Shown here: positions 34,089-42,880 of the stretch, piece by piece | How positions within the stretch are numbered: the first letter of the stretch is position 1 | How the letters are laid out: each line of letters opens with the position of its first letter | Assembly (NCBI RefSeq): GCF_014649375.1 | Contig: NZ_BMSX01000018.1 | Coordinates: 176,525 to 240,524, forward strand | From: Streptomyces aurantiogriseus | Lineage (GTDB): Bacteria; Actinomycetota; Actinomycetes; Streptomycetales; Streptomycetaceae | DNA length: 64,000 nt | Reading direction: 5' to 3' | Notes under the pieces: generated by a model | Told to the model about the DNA's origin: nothing | The model's database searches: none | The model's input: only the letters and a program-made list of their open reading frames with translations | Position numbers and translations under genes: made by a program

Positions 34089-34361
34089 ATGCCTCGTCCG
34101 ACTGTCGCACAGCTCACGTACGGTTCCTGCACCGTCATCTTCTCGACGCTCGCCATGCTGCTGCTGTCACAGACGAGTTCGGGCTCCCTCATCGCGGTCA
34201 TCACCATCACCGCGGTCGCCCTCGGCGTACTCGTCGCCCTGACGGTCCCGGCGCCCAGGCGCGCCCCCGTCGTCGTGGCACGCTCCGCCGTGGACGAGCA
34301 GCCCGTCCCCGCCTCGGTCGCCGCGGCGCCGGAGCCGGTCCGGGAACCGTCGGCACCCTGA
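34089..34361 (+). CDS. Small two-helix membrane protein
   Basis: A 90-residue protein with two closely spaced hydrophobic segments (GSCTVIFSTLAMLLLSQ and LIAVITITAVALGVLVALTV), then a Pro/Ala/Val-rich, probably cytoplasmic tail. The ATG at 34089 follows GAGGA at somewhat long spacing. No family recognised. It ends five bases before a strong terminator hairpin. Confidence 0.65.
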   Translation: MPRPTVAQLTYGSCTVIFSTLAMLLLSQTSSGSLIAVITITAVALGVLVALTVPAPRRAPVVVARSAVDEQPVPASVAAAPEPVREPSAP

Positions 34362-34365
34362 ACGA

Positions 34366-34410
34366 CACGACGGAGGGCCCCGCCTGACACGGCGCGGGCC
34401 CTCCGTCGTG
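34366..34410. terminator. Bidirectional terminator
   Basis: CACGACGGAGGGCCC (34366-34380) and its exact complement (34396-34410) form a 15-bp stem between the convergent small membrane protein gene and the RDD gene. Confidence 0.85.
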
Positions 34411-34432
34411 CTGCCGTCGTGCTGTCGGTGCG

Positions 34433-35137
34433 TCAGGTGGTGCTGACCACCACCGTCTTGGCGGCCTTGTCGTGCAGGCCCTGCTTGTAGGGCTTGTCGA
34501 AGAAGCTCCAGCCGCCGCAGATCGCCGTCCACAGACAGGCGCAGCAGAACGCGAACGGCAGCCACAGCACCAGCGCCCGGACCAGCGAGGTCTGCACCGA
34601 GGGCGTGGAGCCGTTGTCGAGGTTGGCCACCCGCATGCCCAGCCACTTCTTGCCCAGCGTCTGCCCGGACCTGGCGGTCATGACGGTGTCGTAGGCGACG
34701 TAGAGGACGGCGGCCACCAGGGACTGCGCGAGCGACTTGCCGACCTCGACCCGCTCGCCGTCCATCCCGTACTCGTTCACCCGGAAGGCCCACGTCAGCA
34801 GCCAGACGACGACGGCCACCATGACCATGTCGATGATCCTCGCCAGCGTCCGCTTGCCGCTGTCGGCCAGCGGGGGCATGCCCGCGAGCGGATCGGCCGG
34901 ATAGCCGCCGTACGGGTCACCCCCGTAGGGGCCGCCTCCGTACGGCGGTGGCTGGGCGCCCGCGCCGCCGTACGAGCTGTCGTACGGCGGTCCCTGCGGG
35001 CCTTGCGGGCCCGGTGCGGCCTGCCAGCCCGACGAGCCCGGCCCCTGACCGTACGGGGGCTGCTGCGGGGGCTGCTTCCTGAACGGATCGTCCTCCGGCG
35101 GCTCGCCGCCGGAACCGGGGGGCGGTTCGGTCGTCAT
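34433..35137 (-). CDS. RDD-family membrane protein with Pro/Gly-rich head
   Basis: A 234-residue protein. About 90 residues of Pro/Gly/Tyr-rich low complexity (PPYGGGPYGGDPYGGYP) are followed by a three-helix RDD domain (RTLARIIDMVMVAVVVWLL ... TARSGQTLGKKWLGMRVANLD). The usual Arg-Asp-Asp is here Arg-Ile-Ile-Asp. RDD proteins are uncharacterised or linked to ion/proton exchange and membrane biogenesis. A second RDD gene lies 100 bp upstream on the same strand. Confidence 0.88.
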   Translation of the reverse strand: MTTEPPPGSGGEPPEDDPFRKQPPQQPPYGQGPGSSGWQAAPGPQGPQGPPYDSSYGGAGAQPPPYGGGPYGGDPYGGYPADPLAGMPPLADSGKRTLARIIDMVMVAVVVWLLTWAFRVNEYGMDGERVEVGKSLAQSLVAAVLYVAYDTVMTARSGQTLGKKWLGMRVANLDNGSTPSVQTSLVRALVLWLPFAFCCACLWTAICGGWSFFDKPYKQGLHDKAAKTVVVSTT

Positions 35138-35236
35138 GGCCCGAGTCGACCGCGAACCGCGCGGCTCCGCATCCGGCGAGCGGCCGTCCGGGGGACGAAA
35201 TCACGTGGGCCGCTTGCGGTACGGGCCGGTAGCCGG

Positions 35237-37210
35237 TCAGCCCGCCACGAACGTGTGCGCCGCCTTGTCGTGCCAGCACTGGCGCCACGGCCGGTCGAAC
35301 AGGCCCCACAGGACACCCACGACACCGACGGCGAGCAGCCCGGGCACGATGTAGACGAGCCAGCGGCGCAGCGCCGCGCCGAAGGACGGCGGCTCGTGGC
35401 CCTCGATGTCGCGCACCTCGATCCCGAACAGCTTCTTGCCCAGCGTGCGCCCCCACTTGGCGGTCGGCAGCGCCTCGTACACGACCCCGAAGAGCAGCAG
35501 GACGGCGAGGACGATGCCGAGGTACGCCGAGGTCGTGCCGTCCAGCAGCCAGACGGTGACGGTCTCTCCGCTGAGCTTGGCCGCGTCGATCTTGTCGTTG
35601 ACGTGCTCGACGGCCCTCGTGCCCAGCGGGAAGGCGGCGGCGGAGGTGACGGCGCCGAGGACGAGGGTGTCCACGAGGCGGGCGGCCAGCCGCTTGCCGA
35701 GCCCGGCGGGGCGGGCCGCCGCCTGACGCCGGGCGGCGGCCTGGAACACGTCCTCGACCGGCGGCTTCCAGGGCGCGACGGGCTGGTCGTCGCCGTTCGC
35801 CGCCAGCTGGTGCACCTGCTGCGCCCAGGACTGCTGACCGCCGCCGAGGCCGGTGCTCATGGGCATGGCGGAGGCGGCCGCGGCCGCCTCCGGTCGGGAC
35901 TGGGGGACGCCGGACTGCTGGGGGACGCCCGGGACGCCCGGGGTGGCCTGTGGGGCGCCGGGGAGGGCGGGGGCGGACGCCTGGGCGGCGGGCTGGACGG
36001 ACTGGGCGGGCTGGGCGGCCGCGCGCTCGGCGGCGGCCTTGCCGGCACCGAAACCGGGCTTGGCGGAGGCCGGGGCACCGAAACCGGCTGCGGGAGCGGG
36101 GGCACCGGAGGCGGGGGCGCCGACGGGCCCCTGGGCGGGGAGACCGGGCTGCCCGGAGGCAGGGGCGGCACCGAAACCGGGCTCCGCGCTCCCGGCACCG
36201 CCACCCGAGCCGGCCGAACCGAGCGGACCCTGCGCGGGGAAACCGGGCTGCCCGGAAGCGGCGGCGGCACCCGGGCCCGCCGCACCGGCCGAACCCTCGG
36301 CACCGAAACCGCCGCCCGAAGCGGCACCGCCACCGGCGCCCGCCGAGCCGACCGGCCCCTGGGCGGCGAAACCGGCCCCGCCCGGCCCGCCGAACGCTGC
36401 CGCACCGGAGCCGCCGAGGGCCCCGGCCGAGCCCTGCGCCCCCGTGCCCGCGCCCGCACCGGCGGCACCCGGTGCACCGGAACCGGGCGTCCCGGAGGTC
36501 CCGGCCGTCGCCGGGGCCCCCGGCGTTCCCTGGCCGGCCGCCGACGGTGCGCCCGTGCTCCCGGGCTGCGCCCCCGGTGCCCCGCCCTGGCGGGGTGTGC
36601 GCGGGACCGGCGCACGGAAGGTCACGGTGCCGGGGTCGGGGTTGGGGCCACCGGGGCCGGAAGCGGCGGACGGGGTGGTTCCGGAGGCGGATCCGGCCGT
36701 CGGGCGGCGGAAGACGAACGTGCCCCCGGACTCGTCACCAGGGCCGGAATCCGGCTCCCGCTCCGCCGGAGGGGCCGTCGCCGTGCCGTCGGCCGTCGGG
36801 GACTGTCCGTCCGGCGGGGACTGCCCGTCCGGCGGGACCTGCACCCGCGGGTCCTGGCCCTGCGGGTTCCCCCAGGACACCCTGCGGTCCTGGTCGCCGC
36901 CGAAGCCGGACTGCTGGGAGCGGTCGGCGCCCCACGCCGACGCCGGTTCGGGGCGGCTGCCGTACTGCTGCGCCGGGGCAGGGTCCTCGTCGAAGAAGTG
37001 CGGGCCGGTCTCCTCGACGGACGCCGAGCCGCCCGCCGGCCCGTCGCCGGGCGGGGGCGCGAGCGATTCGCCGCCGGACGGCGCCGGGCGGCTCGTGCCC
37101 GGCACCCAGGCGGCGCCGTTCCAGTACCGGACGTATCCAGGAATGGACGGGTCCGGGTAATACCCTTCGCGGGGCCTGTCGTCGCCGGGGGCCGGGGTTG
37201 GGGCGCTCAT
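35237..37210 (-). CDS. Large RDD-family protein with DUF2510 head and Ala/Gly/Pro-rich linker
   Basis: A 657-residue protein. Residues about 14-40 (REGYYPDPSIPGYVRYWNGAAWVPGT) form a DUF2510 module, a short WxxGxxW-like motif of actinobacterial membrane proteins. About 400 residues of disordered Ala/Gly/Pro repeats (GPVGSAGAGG, AQGPLGSAG) follow, then an RDD domain at the C-terminus (KRLAARLVDTLVLGAV ... KWGRTLGKKLFGIEV). Codon periodicity in the linker is typical of Streptomyces, so it is coding, not a frame artefact. ATG at 37210. Paralogue of the downstream RDD gene. Confidence 0.87.
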   Translation of the reverse strand: MSAPTPAPGDDRPREGYYPDPSIPGYVRYWNGAAWVPGTSRPAPSGGESLAPPPGDGPAGGSASVEETGPHFFDEDPAPAQQYGSRPEPASAWGADRSQQSGFGGDQDRRVSWGNPQGQDPRVQVPPDGQSPPDGQSPTADGTATAPPAEREPDSGPGDESGGTFVFRRPTAGSASGTTPSAASGPGGPNPDPGTVTFRAPVPRTPRQGGAPGAQPGSTGAPSAAGQGTPGAPATAGTSGTPGSGAPGAAGAGAGTGAQGSAGALGGSGAAAFGGPGGAGFAAQGPVGSAGAGGGAASGGGFGAEGSAGAAGPGAAAASGQPGFPAQGPLGSAGSGGGAGSAEPGFGAAPASGQPGLPAQGPVGAPASGAPAPAAGFGAPASAKPGFGAGKAAAERAAAQPAQSVQPAAQASAPALPGAPQATPGVPGVPQQSGVPQSRPEAAAAASAMPMSTGLGGGQQSWAQQVHQLAANGDDQPVAPWKPPVEDVFQAAARRQAAARPAGLGKRLAARLVDTLVLGAVTSAAAFPLGTRAVEHVNDKIDAAKLSGETVTVWLLDGTTSAYLGIVLAVLLLFGVVYEALPTAKWGRTLGKKLFGIEVRDIEGHEPPSFGAALRRWLVYIVPGLLAVGVVGVLWGLFDRPWRQCWHDKAAHTFVAG

Positions 37211-37438
37211 GTCCGTCGTCCCGTATCTGCTCGGGGGTGGGATGGGGGCCTCCACATCTATCAGACGAGCGCAACCCCCACCGCCAGTCCCGCCGTACCC
37301 ACCCCTTTCCGGGCAACCGCGTGCACCTCCTTCACACGTTCGGACCGCCCGGCAAAAAAAGTTCTCGGAACCGCGTAATGCTCACGGCGGGACCCCGCTC
37401 TCCCATCCGTACGGATCAGTACCGAGAGGAGAACGGAC

Positions 37439-37915
37439 ATGCACCCCACCGTGGTGGAACGCGAGCTGGAGCTCCGGCTCGTCCTGTCGCCGGAACGCAG
37501 CATCCCGGTGCCGGCGCGGCTCGCCTACCGCAGCGACGACCCCTTCGCCGTGCACATCACCTTCCACATCAACTCCGAGCAGCCCGTCGACTGGACGTTC
37601 GCCCGCGAGCTGCTGGTGGAGGGGGTGTTCCGGCCGTGCGGGCACGGGGACGTGCGCGTGTGGCCGACGAAGGTGGACGGGCGCGGCGTCGTGCTGATCG
37701 CGCTGAGTTCACCCGCCGGTGACGCGCTGCTGGAGGCGCCCGCGGCCCAGGTGTCGGCCTGGCTGGAGCGGACGCTGCGGGCGGTGCCCCCGGGGACCGA
37801 GGCCGAGCGGCTCGGCCTCGACGACGTCCTGGCCGACCTGCTCACCCCGACCCCGGCGGACGACCTGTGGCTGCGCGACCCGTGGCTGTCGGACGAGTCC
37901 ACGGACGGGGAGTGA
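37439..37915 (+). CDS. ssgG: SsgA-like sporulation/cell-division protein
   Basis: A 158-residue SALP-family protein controlling septum placement and peptidoglycan remodelling during sporulation. Family blocks: VERELELRLVLSPERSIPVPARLAYRSDDPFAVHITFHI near the N-terminus and VDWTFARELLVEGVFRPCGHGDVRVWP in the middle. The neighbourhood (just after the RDD pair, before the FAD oxidoreductase) matches the position I recall for ssgG (SCO2924), so the symbol is assigned partly by synteny. GAGGAG precedes the ATG at 37439. Confidence 0.85.
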   Translation: MHPTVVERELELRLVLSPERSIPVPARLAYRSDDPFAVHITFHINSEQPVDWTFARELLVEGVFRPCGHGDVRVWPTKVDGRGVVLIALSSPAGDALLEAPAAQVSAWLERTLRAVPPGTEAERLGLDDVLADLLTPTPADDLWLRDPWLSDESTDGE

Positions 37916-37929
37916 GCCGTCACGGAGCA

Positions 37930-39330
37930 TCAGAAGAGCTTGCCCGGGTTGAGGATGCCCAGCGGGTCGAAGACCTGCTTGACGGCCCGCTGCATCTCCA
38001 CGCCCACCGGGCCGATCTCGCGCGCCAGCCACTCCTTCTTCAGCACGCCCACGCCGTGCTCGCCGGTGATGGTGCCGCCGAGTTCCAGGCCGAGGGCCAT
38101 GATCTCGTCGAAGGACTCGCGGGCGCGGCGGCACTCGTCGGGGTCCTGGGCGTCGAAGCAGACGGTGGGGTGGGTGTTGCCGTCGCCCGCGTGGGCGACG
38201 ACGCCGATGGTCAGCTGGTGCTTCTCGGCGATGCGCTCGACCCCGTCGAGCATCTCGCCGAGCCTCGAGCGGGGCACGCACACGTCGTCGATCATCGTCG
38301 TGCCCTTGACGGCCTCCAGAGCGACGAGCGAGGAGCGCCGCGCCTGGAGGAGCAGTTCGGACTCGGCCGCGTCGTCGGCCGGGACGACCCGGGTGGCGCC
38401 GGCCGCCTCGCACAGCGCGCCGACGGCGGCGAGGTCGGCGGCCGGGTCCGTGGTGTCGAACGCGGCGAGCAGAAGGGCCTCGGTGGTCTCGGGGAGGCCC
38501 ATGTGAGTGAGGTCGTTGACGGCCTTCACCGTCGTACGGTCCATGAGTTCGAGGAGGGACGGCACGTGCCCGCCGGCCATGATGCCGCAGACCGCGTCGC
38601 AGGCGGCGGCGCCGGACGCGAACTCGGCGGCCAGCACGAGCTGCTGGGGCGGCTGGGGCTTCAGCGCCAGGACGGCCCGGACGATGATGCCGAGCGAGCC
38701 CTCGGAGCCGACGAACAGACGGGTCAGGTCGTACCCGGCGACGCCCTTGGCGGTGCGGCGGCCGGTGGTCATCAGGCGGCCGTCGGCGAGGACGACGTCG
38801 AGGCCGAGGACGTACTCGGCCGTCACCCCGTACTTCACGCAGCACAGGCCGCCGGAGGCGGTGCCGATGTTGCCGCCGATCGTGCACATCTCCCAGCTGG
38901 AGGGGTCGGGCGGGTAGTACAGGCCGTGCTCGCCGACCGCGCGGGAGAGCACCGCGTTGACGACCCCGGGCTCGACGACGGCGATGCGGTCGACCGGGCT
39001 GATCTCGAGGATCCGGTCCATCTTCGTCAGGGAGAGCACGACGCAGCCGTCGGAGGCGTTGGCGGCGCCCGACAGGCCGGTGCGGGCGCCCTGGGGGACC
39101 ACCGGGACGCGCAGCTCGGTGGCGGTGCGCATGACGTGCTGGACCTGTTCGACCGTGCGCGGCAGCACGACCACGGCCGGGGTGCCGGCCGGGCAGAAGC
39201 TCGCCATGTCGTTGGCGTACGAGGCCGTGACGTCGGGGTCGGTGAGGACCGCCTCGGCGGGCAGGCCGTCGAGCAGGCGGTCCAGGAGGTTGCCGGTCTC
39301 CTCGTCGCGGGGCGCTTCGATACGGCTCAT
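37930..39330 (-). CDS. FAD-linked glycolate/D-lactate dehydrogenase-type oxidase
   Basis: A 466-residue flavoprotein of the VAO/PCMH family. The FAD-binding region is PVVPQGARTGLSGAANAS, with NIGTASGG and GYDLTRLFVGSEGSLGII; the C-terminal FAD-oxidase cap contains VVAHAGDGNTHPTV and TGEHGVGVLKKEW. This is the GlcD/D-2-hydroxyacid dehydrogenase type. GlcE/GlcF partners are not adjacent, so it may act alone. The ATG at 39330 (MSRIEAPRDEE) is preferred; a GTG two codons upstream is possible. Confidence 0.9.
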   Translation of the reverse strand: MSRIEAPRDEETGNLLDRLLDGLPAEAVLTDPDVTASYANDMASFCPAGTPAVVVLPRTVEQVQHVMRTATELRVPVVPQGARTGLSGAANASDGCVVLSLTKMDRILEISPVDRIAVVEPGVVNAVLSRAVGEHGLYYPPDPSSWEMCTIGGNIGTASGGLCCVKYGVTAEYVLGLDVVLADGRLMTTGRRTAKGVAGYDLTRLFVGSEGSLGIIVRAVLALKPQPPQQLVLAAEFASGAAACDAVCGIMAGGHVPSLLELMDRTTVKAVNDLTHMGLPETTEALLLAAFDTTDPAADLAAVGALCEAAGATRVVPADDAAESELLLQARRSSLVALEAVKGTTMIDDVCVPRSRLGEMLDGVERIAEKHQLTIGVVAHAGDGNTHPTVCFDAQDPDECRRARESFDEIMALGLELGGTITGEHGVGVLKKEWLAREIGPVGVEMQRAVKQVFDPLGILNPGKLF

Positions 39331-39428
39331 GATCACAGCGTCGCACCCGGGGCCATCGGTGTGAACCCCGTCTGCGGCACCCGGCGGATGCCGGGGCGCG
39401 GTCGTCGTACTGTCGCACAGTAAGCGCC

Positions 39429-40886
39429 ATGGAGAGCGCTACGGAGACCACGGCCGCGGACGACCGGCCGCAGACGCCCGCCCCGAGCGAAGGGGCCCGC
39501 TCCCGGCTGCGCCGCCGGGTGCTCGTCGGTGTGCTGGGCGGATGCCTGGTGCTGGGCGGGGTCCTCCTGTTCCTGCCCGTCCTGCCCGGCGAACAGCCGG
39601 CGAGGAGGCCGGCGCCGCCCGGACCGGCCCCGGGGGCGCAGGCGCACGCCGCGGTCAGGACCGGGGTGGCGGCCGCACTGCCCGACCTGGTGTCGCTGAT
39701 CGACGAGCGCGAGACCCATCTGCGCAAGCACCCCCGGGACGCCCAGTCCTGGGCGGTCCTCGGCGCGGCCTACGTCGAGCAGGGCCGGCGCACCGCCGAC
39801 GCCGTCCGCTACCCCAGGGCCGAGCGGGCCCTGCGCACCTCGCTGGACGTGCGCCCCCGGGGCAACGCCGAGGCCCTCGACGGCCTGGCCGCCCTCGCCA
39901 ACGCGCGCCGCGACTTCCCGGCGGCCCGCGACTGGGCCGAGGCCGCGCGCGAACTGGCGCCGAAGCGGTGGACGACGTATCCGCTGCTCATCGACGCCTA
40001 CACCGGGCTCGGCGACTACAAGAAGGCCCGCGCCGCGCTGGACACGTTGATGAAGCTGCACTCGGGCCCGGCGGTGCTGGGGCGGGCGGCGGCCGTCTAC
40101 TGGGAGCAGGGCTGGCGTGAGGACGCGGCGGCGGCGCTGTCGGACGCGGCGGCCGGGGCGTCCACGCCCGCCGAGGAGGCGGCCTGGCGGGAGCGGGCCG
40201 GGCAGCTCGCCTGGGAGCGCGGCGACCTGAGGACCGCCCTGCGCCACTTCCAGCAGGCGGTGCATCTCGACCCCGACCAGCGGGCCGCGCAGGCCGGGCG
40301 GGGGCGGACGCTGGCGGCCCTCGGGCGCAGCTCGGAGGCGCTGAGCGCGTACCAGGCCGCGCTCGCCGGCCAGCCCCTGCCGCAGTACGTGCTGGAGCTG
40401 GGCGAGCTGTACGAGTCGCTGAGGATGACCCAGAAGGCCCGTGTGCAGTACGACCTGCTGCGCGAGCGGGTGCGGCTCGACACGGCCGGCGGAGTCGACC
40501 AGGAGCTGCTGCTCGGCCAGTTCGAGGCCGACCACGGCGATCCGCAGACCGCGGTCCGGCGGCTGCGCGCCGAGTGGCGGCGGCAGCCGGGGATCGCGGT
40601 CGCGGACGCGCTGGGATGGGCGCTGCACCGGGCCGGCCAGGACAAGGAGGCGCTGAAGTTCGCCGCGATCGCCACCGACCGGGCGAAGGGCGGCGGGGTG
40701 CGCAGCGCGCCGTACTCCTACCACCTGGGCATGATCGAGTTCGGGCTGAAGCGGTACGGGCCGGCCCGGCGGCACCTTCAGGAGGCGCTGCGGATCAACC
40801 CGCACTTCTCCCCGCTGCACGTGCCCCGGGCCCGGGCGGCGCTGACGCAGCTGGGCGAGCCGGCGATGAAGGACGTGCCGTCCTAG
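39429..40886 (+). CDS. Tetratricopeptide-repeat protein with membrane anchor
   Basis: A 485-residue protein. A single transmembrane helix (RRVLVGVLGGCLVLGGVLLFLPVL, about 30-53) is followed by a Pro-rich linker and about eight TPR-like helical repeats, e.g. SWAVLGAAYVEQGRRTADAVRYPRAERAL and DLRTALRHFQQAVHLDPDQRAAQAGRGRTLAALG. It is probably an extracytoplasmic scaffold. It is convergent with hppD; the two coding regions overlap by 4 nt at their 3' ends. Confidence 0.88.
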   Translation: MESATETTAADDRPQTPAPSEGARSRLRRRVLVGVLGGCLVLGGVLLFLPVLPGEQPARRPAPPGPAPGAQAHAAVRTGVAAALPDLVSLIDERETHLRKHPRDAQSWAVLGAAYVEQGRRTADAVRYPRAERALRTSLDVRPRGNAEALDGLAALANARRDFPAARDWAEAARELAPKRWTTYPLLIDAYTGLGDYKKARAALDTLMKLHSGPAVLGRAAAVYWEQGWREDAAAALSDAAAGASTPAEEAAWRERAGQLAWERGDLRTALRHFQQAVHLDPDQRAAQAGRGRTLAALGRSSEALSAYQAALAGQPLPQYVLELGELYESLRMTQKARVQYDLLRERVRLDTAGGVDQELLLGQFEADHGDPQTAVRRLRAEWRRQPGIAVADALGWALHRAGQDKEALKFAAIATDRAKGGGVRSAPYSYHLGMIEFGLKRYGPARRHLQEALRINPHFSPLHVPRARAALTQLGEPAMKDVPS

Positions 40887-42028
40887 AGGTTGCCGCGCTT
40901 GGCCTGCTCCCGCTCGATCGCTTCGAACAGGGCCTTGAAGTTGCCCTTGCCGAAGCCCATCGAGCCATGCCGTTCGATGAGTTCGAAGAAGACGGTCGGA
41001 CGGTCCTGGACCGGCTTGGTGAAGATCTGCAGCAGATAGCCGTCCTCGTCGCGGTCGGCGAGGATCTTCAGCTCGCGCAGGGTCTCCACGGGCACGCGGG
41101 TGTCGCCGACCCACTCGCCGAGGGTGTCGTAGTAGGAGTCGGGCGTGGCGAGGAACTCGACGCCCGCCGCGCGCATCGTCCGTACCGTCTGCACGATGTC
41201 GTTCGTGTTCAGCGCGATGTGCTGCACGCCCGCGCCGCCGTAGAACTCCAGGTACTCGTCGATCTGGGACTTCTTCTTGGCGATGGCGGGCTCGTTGATC
41301 GGGAACTTGACCTTGAGCGTGCCGTCCGCGACGACCTTCGACATCAGGGCGCTGTACTCGGTGGCGATGTCGTCGCCCACGAACTCCTTCATGTTCGTGA
41401 AGCCCATGACCTTGTTGTAGAAGCCGACCCACTCGTTCATCCGGCCGAGTTCGACGTTGCCGACGCAGTGGTCGATGGCCTGGAAGGTGCGCTGGGCGGG
41501 CGGCTCCACGAGGGGCCTCGCGGGTACGAAGCCCGGCAGGTACGGGCCGTCGTAGCCGGAGCGGTCGACCAGCGTGTGGCGGGTCTCGCCGTACGTGGCG
41601 ATCGCGGCCAGCACCACCGTGCCGTGCTCGTCCTTCAGCTCGTACGGCTCGGCGACCGAGCGGGCGCCGTGCTCGACGGCGTAGGCGTACGCGGCGCGCG
41701 CGTCCGGGACCTCGATGGCGAGGTCGATCACGCCGTCGCCGTGCTCGGCCACATGCTGGGCCAGGAAGTGTCCCCAGGTGGTGGCGGGCTTGATGACGGA
41801 GGTGAGGACGAAGCGGGCGGAGCCGTTCTCGAGGACGTAGGCGGCGGTCTCGCGGCTGCCGGTCTCCGGTCCGGAGTAGGCGACCAGCTTCATGCCGAAG
41901 GCGGTGGAGTAGTAGTGCGCCGCCTGCTTGGCGTTGCCCACGGCGAAGACGACCGCGTCCATTCCCTTGACCGGGAAGGGGTCGGCCTGCCGGGCGGTGT
42001 CGGGAGTGTGGTGTGTGGTCTGCGTCAT
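40883..42028 (-). CDS. hppD: 4-Hydroxyphenylpyruvate dioxygenase
   Basis: A 381-residue Fe(II) dioxygenase forming homogentisate in tyrosine catabolism. Two VOC-type halves: the N-terminal VFAVGNAKQAAHYYSTAFGM and the C-terminal IDHCVGNVELGRMNEWVGFYNKVMGF. Iron ligands are in DHCVGNV (His), VQHIALNTNDI (His) and VFFELIERHG (Glu), all present. Length is normal. A divergent Lrp/AsnC-type regulator about 120 bp away is the likely tyrosine-responsive controller. Confidence 0.96.
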   Translation of the reverse strand: MTQTTHHTPDTARQADPFPVKGMDAVVFAVGNAKQAAHYYSTAFGMKLVAYSGPETGSRETAAYVLENGSARFVLTSVIKPATTWGHFLAQHVAEHGDGVIDLAIEVPDARAAYAYAVEHGARSVAEPYELKDEHGTVVLAAIATYGETRHTLVDRSGYDGPYLPGFVPARPLVEPPAQRTFQAIDHCVGNVELGRMNEWVGFYNKVMGFTNMKEFVGDDIATEYSALMSKVVADGTLKVKFPINEPAIAKKKSQIDEYLEFYGGAGVQHIALNTNDIVQTVRTMRAAGVEFLATPDSYYDTLGEWVGDTRVPVETLRELKILADRDEDGYLLQIFTKPVQDRPTVFFELIERHGSMGFGKGNFKALFEAIEREQAKRGNL

Positions 42029-42150
42029 AGCGGAAGCCTCGCTCCGCCCGGCAAGGTGCGCAACACTTCGCCTGAGCGCTGGGCAATCTGTTCAGCGCCA
42101 CGGGGGCATCGACGGCCTTTCTGTACAGGGTGACCATCTCGGAGGCGGGC

Positions 42151-42630
42151 GTGGCGATCGATCATCTGGACGGGCGGATCATCGTGCTGCTGGCGCGGGA
42201 GCCGCGCATCGGCGTCCTGGAGATGTCCCGGCGGCTGGGGGTCGCGCGGGGGACGGTGCAGGCGCGGCTCGACCGGCTTCAGTCGAACGGAGTCATCCGC
42301 GGGTTCGGGCCGGAGGTGGATCCGGCGGCCCTCGGCTACCCGGTCACCGCGTTCGCCACGCTCCAGATCCGGCAGGGGCAAGGGGCCGACGTACGGGCGC
42401 ACCTGGCGACCGTCCCGGAGGTGCTGGAGCTGCACACCACCACCGGCAGCGGGGACATGCTGTGCCGGCTGGTGGCCCGCTCCAACGCCGATCTCCAGCG
42501 GGTCATCGACCGGGTTGTCGGCTTTGACGGGATCGTCCGGGCCTCCACCGCGATCGTGATGGAGAACGCCGTTCCGCTGCGGATCATCCCGCTGGTGGAG
42601 CAGGCGGCGGAGAAGCAGGAAAGGGCGTAG
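42151..42630 (+). CDS. Lrp/AsnC-family transcriptional regulator
   Basis: A protein of about 159 residues with an N-terminal winged helix (LDGRIIVLLAREPRIGVLEMSRRLGVARGTVQARLDRLQSNGVI) and a C-terminal RAM ligand-binding domain (TAFATLQIRQG ... LELHTTTGSGDMLCRLVARSNADLQRVID). The GTG at 42151 follows GGAGG; an upstream GTG at 42130 would add seven residues. Divergent from hppD, so it probably senses an aromatic amino acid and controls that gene and itself. Confidence 0.9.
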   Translation: MAIDHLDGRIIVLLAREPRIGVLEMSRRLGVARGTVQARLDRLQSNGVIRGFGPEVDPAALGYPVTAFATLQIRQGQGADVRAHLATVPEVLELHTTTGSGDMLCRLVARSNADLQRVIDRVVGFDGIVRASTAIVMENAVPLRIIPLVEQAAEKQERA

Positions 42631-42674
42631 AGCGAGAAGCCTCGCCACCACCGGGACCTCCACGATCCCCGCAG

Positions 42675-42880
42675 ATGCCGACGGGTGCCGCCGCCGTCGC
42701 CGCCTACGCCTCCGGGCCCGGCCTCGGCAACGAGATCTTCCGCGGCATCGCCTCGCCGGACAGCGGGAACGCGCTCCACCAGGTCCTCGCGGGCACGCAC
42801 GGGATCATCGTCCTGGCCCTGCTGTTCGACGCCGCGTACGTCGGGATGCGTGCAGCGAGGCGGTTTCGGCAGGCCGGCTT
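42675..42880 (+). pseudogene. Fragment of an osmoprotectant ABC permease (ProW/OpuB-like)
   Basis: The reading frame AAYASGPGLGNEIFRGIASPDSGNALHQVLAGTHGIIVLALLFDAAYVG resembles the C-terminal end of glycine-betaine/choline ABC permeases (the GLGxxIFRG and LAG-IVLALL blocks). No N-terminal two thirds, no ribosome site and no binding protein or ATPase gene is nearby. The frame then runs antisense into the 3' end of the Lon-like gene. It is interpreted as a relic. Confidence 0.45.
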
